Shown here piece after piece: positions 57,601 to 64,000 of a DNA stretch of 64,000 nt. The stretch spans positions 22,289,854 through 22,353,853 of the forward strand of contig NC_133790.1 in assembly GCF_003597395.2 (NCBI RefSeq). Reading direction: 5' to 3'. The translations under genes and the position numbers were made by a program. The stretch comes from Chelonoidis abingdonii (taxonomy: Eukaryota; Chordata; Testudines; Testudinidae). Position 1 is the first letter of the stretch. Every line of letters starts with the position of its first letter. The notes beneath the pieces were generated by a model. That model was not told the origin of the DNA, did no database searches, and was given only the letters and a program-made list of their open reading frames with translations.

Positions 57601-60600
57601 GAGATTTTTCTAATTACTATAAACTATACAATACTTGTGCATTTGACAGCACTGCAGTCACTTTACTGCTTCTTCAGTGCACTCCTGTTAGGAAGATAAG
57701 TCTCAGAGGTTGTACACTAGACTATAAACCAATAACTTTTTTTGGTGAAGGACTGAGAGAGCACAAATAAAAGCTCAATATTTGAGAGGTTCTTGGTTGC
57801 TACAACGATAGGACCATAAGTACCTAAATAGAATATTTATAATCATGGCAGATGGCCATGCAGATGATGCTTGCTCTTACAGGAGTGGTCCTTCCCAGAG
57901 GGAGGAAAGTAGCAGGAGCCAGTCTTCCCCCACAAACATGCCACCTCAGACAAGAGAGAGTGGCGGTTGTCAGCATAGTGCAGTGGGCGAAGAGGCCAGA
58001 CAACTTGTGGACGCTTTCAGTAACAAACATCTGGCTGTATTTTTTTGTCTATTTTTGTGGAGTGGGCAGGGTAAAGCAGATACTGGAGCAGCAGGCTTGT
58101 GGGGACACCTGAAAAAAGACAGCTTGTGGTAATTCAGTAAAGCTGGCTAAAAATAGGATTTGTATAGTGATTGAAGTAGATGAAACAGAGTTGAAGATCT
58201 TAATGCCAGGGATTCTTGTATCTGTACAGAGCTTACTTAGCACGGTGAGTCCCAGTTCCTATTTGTGCTTTGTGTGCTGCTTGCAACATAAATTGGGTTA
58301 AATGCATGTAGTTAGCCAGATCAGTCTGGAACAAAAGCCATGTCTGAACCCCAATCCTATGGATTAACCAGTGGATAATTCTCCTCTGGAAGTGACTGTG
58401 GTCTCCTAATCAGGAGCAATGAACTACATTTCTTTTATTTTCAAAGGACTAGAATGCAATGGTGGAGTGGCAGAAGGGGATGAAGTGCAGTCTGTCCTTG
58501 CCCATGAAATTGCAGCGGATCAAGAAGTTCCCAGGGAAGCTGTTCTACAAGAACCAGCCCCAGGAGAGTTTGACTTCAATGAATTCTTTAACCTGGATAA
58601 GAGTGTTCCTGGTTTGGCTTCGGTGAGTGACGTGTTAGGCCAGGTATGTACGTGTGGCAGAAGCACCATCTTTAGCTACGACTGTCTTTCTGAACTAAAA
58701 TTACTTTTTGTTATGGAAAAGTTTTTTTCAACTTTTTTATGTGAATACTCAAGATTTGGGGCAACTTTATCTTGATTTGTCAAATGAAGTACATATTGTA
58801 GCCCATTTTAGTAAAACATTAAGATGTTGCTTCTAAAATCAATTTTTCTTCTTGGATCACTATTTAAATCTCTGGGTTTAAAAGAAGCACAATGTGGCAC
58901 AACTTAATTCCTTACTTTTTCTCACTCTTTTGGTAGAGGCTGCATGACTTATGGATCTCTTTTCTAGGCATTCCAGAACACAGTATTTGCAGGGAATGGT
59001 AATGGTGGAGCTAACAATTTCCAATCAACCTTTTGGTTGTATTTCCTTCAGGCACTGTACTTGGGTTCAAAATATAATTCACGGTCTTGTTGTTCTAGTC
59101 TATTGGAATATATCTGTCTTAGTCGTGGATACTCAAACTCTTCAGAATAAGAGGCAGACAACCTCTGAAAACTTGTACAGTAGAGGAAGAGCCTGTTTTT
59201 CAAAGGCTGATTTTTTAACATGATTGATTCAAGTTGAATCCAGTTAATGGATCATATAGCAGATGCTGTACTAGCAGTAGTATGGATAAACTGATATGGG
59301 AGTATGACAGGGCTTATGGGCCAACATGGCTTCACCTGAAGGAATGTCCAGAAGCACTGTTCTGTTCTGTTCTATATAAACCAAGCCCCTATGGGAGGTA
59401 CAAGGATGGATACCAAAAGTAATAAGGGTCAGATTATAGGGTGAAGGAGTATAAAGCTGTGCCAATAGCATTAGCCTGCCATGTGGTTCTGAAAATCTTC
59501 ACTTAACTAGAACTAGATTCCCTTCAGTAAGAAAATCTGGAGTAGCTACTGTGTTTTGATGATGGACTGACTACACAAGTAGAGAGATGTTTGATTAAAT
59601 GGGCTATTCACATATTGATGCTATGTTGCTGAGGTCCATAAACTAGATGGTCACTAAGCAGGTTAATTTTGGAAGGCAAAGCTTGTGGTGCAAATGGAAA
59701 TAAACTGTTAACACTTTCAATACTGAATCACTTGGAACATAAGAAGGCCATACTGGGTCAGATCAAAGGTCCATCTAGCCCAGTGTCTAGTCTTCTGACA
59801 GTGGCCAATGCAAGAACAGAAAAGGTAATCAAGTGATCCATTCCCTGTTGCTCATTCCTAGCTTCTGGCAGACAGGCTAGGGACACCACCCATGCCCATC
59901 CAGGCTAATAGCCATTGGTGGACCTATCCTCCATGAACTTACCAGGTTTTGTTTGTGGTCTTTGGTTTTTTAATCTTGTTAGTCTTAGCCTTCACCATTC
60001 TCTGGCAAAGGGTTCCACAGGGTGACTGCATTGTCTAAAGAAATACTTCCTTTGTTTTTAAACCTGCTGCCTATTAATTTAATTCGGTCACCCCCTAGTT
60101 CTTGTGTACTGATACATTTTTATTTTGGCTTTTGACAGAGGCTGCAGTGACAAGTAGTCTTGGCCTGCAAATCATGGACCAATATCTTATCTATAGACTT
60201 GCAAAACCCTCTTCCATAACTGTCTCTCTAAAAGGTCAAAATGCAACTGGCTCATTTCGTTACAAGTTCCCTTTCCCTCGTGTCACTGTAAACCAACTAG
60301 TTCTTGTGACTTAAGAACAAAATAAGTAATAGGCTGAAATACTACTTCATAAGAGGCCAGCAATAGTAGAAATTACACAATCCACATTTATTTCTGCCGT
60401 TCCCGGCACTGAACCAACTAAACTACTTGGGATGAGGAACCATCTTCCCACCGCACCCCCAGTTCACTGGTCAGAATTAGAAAAGGTAATGTTGCAGAAG
60501 AATTTGAAAGGGATAGTGAGATGATGGTTTTCACAGGGGGGAAGGGGAGGAGTAGAAATTTGTTTCCTTAGAAATGGAAGTATTGAAACAAATTATCCTA

Positions 60601-62984
60601 AATAATAAGTAAGTGATTTAGGCTGCAAAATGCAACCTCTGGGGCTTGAAAATTGAGTCCTGGCTTAATGTTTTGTGTGATAGGAACCAACTTTAGTGCT
60701 ATAATTCACGATATCTGCAGAATATACTTACCTACTCTATAATAAATAACTTTCTAGTATAATGTAGGGAAAGGCTTAAAAATAAATTTTCTTAAATGAT
60801 GCATCAAACTAACAGAGGGCAGGAATCTTAAGTCTCTAGAGGTGATGACAAACCAGATTGTCTGGTCTGTGAGCTTTCAGGATGATGCCTGCTTTGTTTT
60901 TATTCAAAAGCAGAAACTTCAGTGACTACATAGTAGGAAAACTAGTATTCCAGTTTTCCAGCTGCCTAAATTTAAAGAATCTCATGTGCAATGTTGTGCT
61001 CTAAAAGCTATTCAGCTATTAGCAGCTGTCCTGTCCATAGGCATTCTTGTGAAGATTACTTTTCCAGTGGTACCATATATAGGTATATGAAATGGATAAA
61101 GATATAGAATGGTTTCTGTTCAGGTTCTTCCAGCTCAATTTTTATCAACTTTACATGTATGATCAAATGGCATCAGGATGCCAACCACAAGTAAATGGTT
61201 TGATGCTTGGCTCATCTGGCAAATAATTGAATTTCTCATCTTGCACTGAATGAAACACCAAGGAAACTAAACAAAGTATTGTCTAAACAATGAATGAAGT
61301 CCCACACTATGGGACAGTTAAGTTTGCTCAGGATAAACTTGAGACTTTTGGGACTCTGGCAGAGATTTCTTGGAAAGTTAATTTATACCAGTCACAACAT
61401 GCATTAGTGAAAACCAGCTTGCAAAATGGAAGTGCTTTAGCTTACATGATTTAAAATGGTCTCTTGCCACAAATCACTACGTCTAAGGTACTTGTAGTGA
61501 CCAGTGTAGAACTGACAAGGTGGCTTACGCTGACAGTAGCGTTAGAATTGTATTTAGCTGTTCAGGTTCTAAAAAGCTTCAGTTGTTAAACTGACTATCA
61601 CTAATCTCCAAGAATGAATGAACTTTCTACTGTTCTCTATTCATTAGAGTAAGATAGTTCCTGTTTGTCAAATGTTGGCAGAACTGAAGGTGATTGGATA
61701 ACCAACATGGTATAGCACAGGTGGTAGTATAAGCTTCCATACAGGGTCTTGTCAATATGCCTTTCCCTCTCCCAAAGAACCACTTTTAAGTGTTAGAGGA
61801 TCTTTCTTCACTTGGGCTTACCTCCTCTGTTTCTGCAGAAGATACACTATTTTTATGTGGGCCCTTCTTCACTCAAACTCCTATAATGGTGCTCATCCTA
61901 GGTCATTGAACACATCCATATCCTATCAAGATTCTGGCAATTGATTATTCATCTGTCCACTGTTCCAGCACAGTGGAATTTGCAATAATAGCTTAATCAG
62001 ACAATTTCAGAATACAAAATATGGAACAGGCTTCATTTTGTACAGATAGAAAATGCATGATTGATTATACCAACACACTGGTTACACAGAAATATGGTGC
62101 AACTTCTAGGGGGTGGGGGTGGGGAGGAGAAACAAACTGTCTTAAAACCTACTCCAAATCAAATATTCTGGGAGTGTAACATCGGGTCAGCAGCAGCAAA
62201 GGAATTTTCCATGTTATACAGTAAGTGTCTCTCTTGTATATCAAACCCTCCCATTCTTTCTCCTGTTAAGACTGTTGTCTAAAACCTTTATATTTTATTT
62301 TTTCCCCACAATATAGATGATAGAGGATGTGCTGGGGGAAGGTTCGATGTCTTCTAGCAGGTTCAGTAGGTGGTTCTCTAATCCTAGTCGTTCTGGAAGT
62401 CACTCTAGCAGCCTGAGATCCACACCACATGAAGAACTGGAGAGGCTAGCAGGTAAAATTGTTTAACTTTTTTGTAGTGTCCTTTAATCTCTGTACTCAT
62501 GTCTTCACATTTTTCTCTGTCCATTCTTTCAGTGAGAACATGGTAGATAAGGATATACGGTAATTAACTTTTCCACAGTTTACTCATTCAAAAAGTCTTT
62601 TTGGAAGTAGCTGGAGTATACAGCTTCTTAGTCTCGTCTGCAAAAGGTCGCATCATTTCTCACTCTACTTTCCAGCTGATCCCAGGCAGGGGGTGTGAGT
62701 CATAGTTTTCAGTGAAGTATTAAGCTTAATAGCGAGTATGTAGTCATCTTGAGACATTTAGTTGGTAAACTGATGTGGCAGTGCTCCTGGTTTTGCTGTT
62801 TCAGGTCTAGAGCAAGCCATTCTCTCCCCTGGCCAGAACCCTGGAAACTACTTTGCTCCCATTCCACTGGAAGACCATTCTGAAAACAAAGTGGACATCC
62901 TTGAGATGCTACAGAAAGCCAAAGTGGACTTAAAACCTCTCCTCTCAAGTCTTTCAGCCAACAAGGAAAAGCTTAGAGAGAGCA
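42127..62984 (+). CDS. EIF4ENIF1: EIF4ENIF1 / 4E-T, N-terminal 428 residues (partial)
   Basis: 4E-T carries eIF4E into the nucleus, represses translation by blocking eIF4G, and links eIF4E to the DDX6-LSM14-CCR4-NOT decay machinery in P-bodies. Eight coding exons are 42,127-42,219; 50,854-50,927; 52,640-52,767; 53,595-53,890; 56,319-56,520; 58,447-58,622; 62,317-62,452; 62,805-62,984. All junctions are GT/AG and all phases agree. Landmarks are the eIF4E motif YTKEELL (residues 29-35), SDGVWDPEKWHASLYP (56-71), the basic nuclear-localisation stretch KDKRFRREFGDSKRVF (about 192-207), IEL (235-237) and FDF (306-308) of the DDX6-binding Cup-homology region, and AGLEQAILSPGQNP (about 368-381). Human 4E-T has 985 residues, so about 43% is present; the rest lies beyond the right edge. 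The last exon ends in phase 1. Codons look intact, and no stop interrupts the reading frame. Confidence 0.96.
43060..43200 (+). repeat. Old SINE-like fragment
   Basis: 'gggtgctgtgcaaacag' with 'ccctggagagcttacaatct' matches a widespread amniote MIR/CORE-SINE related sequence. Confidence 0.45.
44068..44395. repeat. Near-perfect inverted repeat, 145-bp arms, 38-bp spacer
   Basis: The left arm, 44,068-44,212, runs 'acagtaacgatgcaatatta' through 'gacttctgtcctcac'. The right arm, 44,251-44,395, is its reverse complement with equal length and two mismatches that I can count (one in gcggtttt against aaaactgc, one in ttaaattaa against ttaacttaa). The spacer is made of tcctcac/cattcctcac mini-repeats. 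A 20-base copy of the arm tip (gtgaggacagaagtcaatgg) follows again at about 44,401. Confidence 0.95.
44840..45040 (+). repeat. MIR-like SINE
   Basis: 'tattattcccactttataaa' and 'taagggaactgaggcagag' are MIR core words. Confidence 0.75.
45145..45375. repeat. MITE-like repeat
   Basis: The left end 'ggcctggtctacactta' and later 'ctaacctctagtgtagatgc' and 'ggctgaatctacactacagg' form a set of partly inverted motifs typical of short palindromic DNA elements in turtle-like genomes. Confidence 0.45.
45615..45650. repeat. Homopolymer of 36 T
   Basis: An uninterrupted T run about 25 bases before an antisense CR1. CR1 lines normally lack A tails, so the run is either the A-tail of another minus-strand insertion or a grown microsatellite. 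Length in the assembly may be inexact. Confidence 0.9.
45675..46010 (-). mobile_element. Antisense CR1 3' end
   Basis: 'aacataagaatggccatatt', 'gggtcagaccagtggtctgt', 'agtgatccatcccctgtc' and 'cttctggcagtcagaggttt' are diagnostic reverse-strand CR1 3' words. Confidence 0.85.
47370..47625. repeat. MITE-like repeat with inverted ends
   Basis: Left end 'caggccatgtccaccctgt' and right end 'aatgtagacctagcctctg' are near reverse complements. It encloses 230 bp with degraded symmetry. Confidence 0.4.
48396..49420 (-). mobile_element. hAT-like DNA transposon derivative with BED-finger remnant
   Basis: Ends: 'caaggatggatttgatttaa' on the left; the right end, reverse-complemented, is 'cagggtggataaaaatcaat'. 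It is flanked by 8-bp target duplications aacaagaa (48,388-48,395) and aacaagca (49,421-49,428), seven of eight bases alike, a hAT hallmark. On the minus strand (about 48,720-48,540) a BED-type zinc finger is readable: DPVWEYFKR, then after one frameshift CAKCKQCNKEMQG and QMKHHEKC. The rest of a transposase is not visible, and the element is far too short to be autonomous. Confidence 0.8.
50854..50927 (+). CDS. EIF4ENIF1: EIF4ENIF1 exon 3
   Basis: The exon is 74 nt. The acceptor is cttcctttccag and the donor GACAG|gtattt. It encodes EELLDIKERPHSKQRPSC then LSEKYD and completes the eIF4E motif begun in exon 2. Confidence 0.95.
50928..52639. other. EIF4ENIF1 intron 3
   Basis: A 1.7-kb intron. 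Its only notable content is the palindromic repeat at 52.4 kb. The minus-strand frame at 51,250-51,450 has no known family. Confidence 0.85.
52395..52560. repeat. Palindromic repeat (hairpin-forming), turtle-type
   Basis: 'gttctgtgacaccttataga' and 'ctaacatattggag' (about 52,424-52,457) are reversed in 'ctccaatatgtttgttagtc' and 'gaagtgccacagaactcctc'. The central 40 bases include 'gggtattcactcac'. The element ends 80 bases before exon 4. It belongs to an abundant repeat family whose class I cannot name with certainty. Confidence 0.7.
52640..52767 (+). CDS. EIF4ENIF1: EIF4ENIF1 exon 4
   Basis: The exon is 128 nt. The acceptor is tttatttgcatag and the donor AGTCG|gtgagt. It encodes SDGVWDPEKWHASLYPSS, GRTSPVEGFKKDLDSDRT and SLMRRIV, the highly conserved segment after the eIF4E motif. 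Confidence 0.95.
53595..53890 (+). CDS. EIF4ENIF1: EIF4ENIF1 exon 5
   Basis: The exon is 296 nt, the largest here. The acceptor is ccaatctgcag and the donor TTCAGG|gtttgt, a weak site. It encodes DPRERVKEDDLDVVLSPQ, RRSFGGGCHVTTAVSSRR, GGRRIGSGRIMSARNF and a basic/acidic RD-rich tail ending KDKRFR. The open frame continues 28 codons into the intron, so retention would add residues before a stop. Confidence 0.95.
54380..54560 (-). mobile_element. Antisense CR1 fragment
   Basis: 'gagttccacaggctaactgt', 'attgtgtgaaaaaggatatt', 'tgctgcctttcagcttcact' and 'aaatgtccttatgtgtc' are reverse-strand CR1 words. It is decayed. Confidence 0.75.
54812..55708 (+). mobile_element. Second hAT-like element, opposite orientation
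   Basis: The left end 'cagggtggatttaaaaaaaa' matches the minus-strand start of the 48.4-49.4 kb element. The right part 'gctgatttaaatgattgact' and 'gatcactttgattcaa' matches its other end, though the terminus itself has decayed. Flanks gcaacaaa (54,804-54,811) and gcaaaaaa (55,709-55,716) agree at seven of eight positions, again an 8-bp duplication. I see no coding domain. Confidence 0.65.
56319..56520 (+). CDS. EIF4ENIF1: EIF4ENIF1 exon 6
   Basis: The exon is 202 nt. The acceptor is taccaaattcag and the donor AAGGAAG|gtatgt. It encodes REFGDSKRVFGERRRND, SYTEEEPEWFSAGPTSQ, SETIELTGFDDKILEED and HKGRKRTRRRTASLKE. It contains the IEL element of the Cup-homology region and two basic clusters. 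Confidence 0.95.
56600..56830. repeat. Palindromic DNA-transposon-like repeat
   Basis: 'agtcatggacaggtcacagg' against 'ccatgacctgtccctgactt' is a tight inverted pair with a 35-bp loop. It is followed by 'ccatgacataattgtagcc', a familiar end of a widespread sauropsid DNA element. It begins 80 bases after exon 6. Confidence 0.6.
58447..58622 (+). CDS. EIF4ENIF1: EIF4ENIF1 exon 7
   Basis: The exon is 176 nt. The acceptor is tcttttattttcaaag and the donor GCTTCG|gtgagt. It encodes GLECNGGVAEGDEVQSVL, HEIAADQEVPREAVLQEP and GEFDFNEFFNLDKSVPGL. FDF at residues 306-308 is the second DDX6-binding element. Confidence 0.95.
58623..62316. other. EIF4ENIF1 intron 7
   Basis: A 3.7-kb intron. An antisense CR1 lies at 59.73-60.12 kb; the rest shows no gene or named repeat. 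The frames at 58,951-59,223 and 60,102-60,314 are not supported. Confidence 0.85.
59735..60118 (-). mobile_element. Antisense CR1 3' end
   Basis: 'gaacataagaaggccatact', 'gggtcagatcaaaggtccat', 'ctagcccagtgtctagtctt', 'caagtgatccattccctgtt' and 'ggttccacagggtgactg' are typical of the CR1 3' region on the opposite strand. Confidence 0.88.
62317..62452 (+). CDS. EIF4ENIF1: EIF4ENIF1 exon 8
   Basis: The exon is 136 nt. The acceptor is ttccccacaatatag and the donor CTAGCAG|gtaaaa. It encodes MIEDVLGEGSMSSSRFSR, WFSNPSRSGSHSSSLRST and PHEELERLA. It is serine-rich in the middle, a likely phosphorylated stretch. Confidence 0.95.
62805..62984 (+). CDS. EIF4ENIF1: EIF4ENIF1 exon 9 (last in window)
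   Basis: The exon is 180 nt. The acceptor is tttgctgtttcag and the donor GAGAGCA|gtaagt. It encodes GLEQAILSPGQNPGNYF, APIPLEDHSENKVDILEM and LLSSLSANKEKLRES. It ends in phase 1, so the gene continues past the right edge. Confidence 0.95.
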
Positions 62985-64000
62985 GTAAGTGCCTCTTCAG
63001 ATATTGTGGCATTCCTGTGATGGCATTCTGGAAAACCTTTTGCCTTGAGATCTGGCAAGCCTTGATTACTGAGGTTCAGAAGTAGAAAGTACTAGAAGTT
63101 TACTTACACTTCAGAAAACCCACTGGGCCACAAATCCGTTACATTGAAACCATCACTGACTCTTTCCATCCTAATCATGGGATGACATCGGCAGGATTTC
63201 CATCATGAACATGCTCAATAGCCTGTGCTACTTCAATACATCAAGATTGTGCAAATCTTGGTGTGTAAATGAGTTTCCAGCTTTACTGTTCCTGGCATCT
63301 AGACTGATCTTCACATTAAAGACAGTGGTAAAATGTCAGCAGTCTTAAATTTTACTTGACACTTAAATTCCTATTATGCAGCTCTTCCTAAAACTTGCAC
63401 CATGAGTTATTTTTGCCAACTACCTGTATGCTGGATCACAAAGTGATCCTGGAAGTCTCAGTATCTAAAATGGGACCACTTAAAGGTTTGCATGTTTTCA
63501 GGTCTGTCAGGGCCCAAAGCAGCTTTTTCAGGTATATCTGGTAAAAATTTCCCATAAACCATTTCAGGAAACTGTACCAACACTTCTGGCACAATAGTCT
63601 AGTCTAAAAGTTCACTTAAGTCTTCAAAGAATTGTGGCTCAAACATGTTTTCAGTAACAGCTTTACTAGTGAAAAGCAACTCCATTAGTATAGGAATGCA
63701 ACATAGGATTGGAACTGACTTCTTTATCAATTTCTGTATCAGATGTTAAACCAATATCTAATTAAGAAGGGAATTGATTCCTTCCATAGTGCTTCTATTC
63801 TACTGAAGTAAGATGTAACCTTTTCCCAATGTTAATTCTAGTAGATGGATTCAGTGCTAGTTTTAACTAGGGACAGGTTTAAGGGCATGCACGCATTGCC
63901 AATTTGCATGCTCATTGGGCCTGTTGCATGAGCATATGCAAACTGAACATAAGTGCGCATACTGTTGTGAAACCTGAGGTTTAATTGCCAAATTTTTCAT
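62985..64000. other. EIF4ENIF1 intron 9, left part
   Basis: Intron sequence up to the window end. No further exon is visible. The rest of EIF4ENIF1, and then probably DRG1 if order is conserved, should follow. Confidence 0.8.

Noticed and set aside
57845..58132. 95-codon frame in EIF4ENIF1 intron 6
   Set aside because: No homology that I recognise, with an alternative frame of similar length in the same place. Likely chance.

Overview
The window is vertebrate genomic DNA: long introns, canonical GT/AG junctions, CpG islands, and CR1, MIR-like, hAT-like and DIRS-type repeats. The CR1 3' ends (tail pattern ending in 'ggccttaaagtctatgaatctat'), many old MIR-like SINEs and a DIRS-type tyrosine-recombinase retroelement suggest a turtle or another non-avian sauropsid. 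Species is inference; no computation was possible.

Two protein-coding genes are supported, both incomplete and arranged head to head. On the minus strand (about 3.8-33 kb) lie thirteen phase-compatible internal exons of SFI1, the centrin-binding centriolar protein built from short tryptophan repeats. On the plus strand (40.8-63 kb) lie a 5' non-coding exon and the first eight coding exons of EIF4ENIF1 (4E-T), the eIF4E transporter and P-body protein. They encode about 428 residues, including the eIF4E-binding YTKEELL motif and the IEL and FDF elements of the Cup-homology region. As far as I know, the same divergent pair occurs in mammals (order DRG1-EIF4ENIF1-SFI1-PISD in human). Two CpG islands about 3.3 kb apart (37.2-37.4 kb and 40.6-41.3 kb) are the likely promoters.

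Layout. 1-8.7 kb: clean SFI1 introns with six exons. 8.73-10.35 kb: a 5' fragment of a DIRS element interrupted by about 370 bp of unrelated sequence. 10.36-14.30 kb: a second, error-laden copy of 4.79-8.73 kb carrying four indel-damaged SFI1 exons. 14.30-20.63 kb: a complete-length DIRS element with inverted terminal repeats, gag region, RT, RNase H, tyrosine recombinase and internal complementary region. 20,683-20,707: a gap of exactly 25 N. 20.7-33 kb: seven more SFI1 exons with two substantial CR1 insertions. 33-37 kb: unresolved SFI1 5' part, ending in a minisatellite beside the first CpG island. 37.4-40.6 kb: intergenic. 40.6-64 kb: EIF4ENIF1.

Main anomalies: the noisy duplicated segment ending at the 25-N gap, most simply a gap-filling artefact; the DIRS element with its intact terminal logic; an almost perfect 145-bp-arm inverted repeat in EIF4ENIF1 intron 2; a minisatellite at the putative SFI1 promoter; and two related hAT-like elements with near-identical 8-bp target duplications. 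I found no convincing evidence of a wholly new gene system. The DIRS locus is the most unusual biology here, and the duplication around it should be checked against raw reads first.
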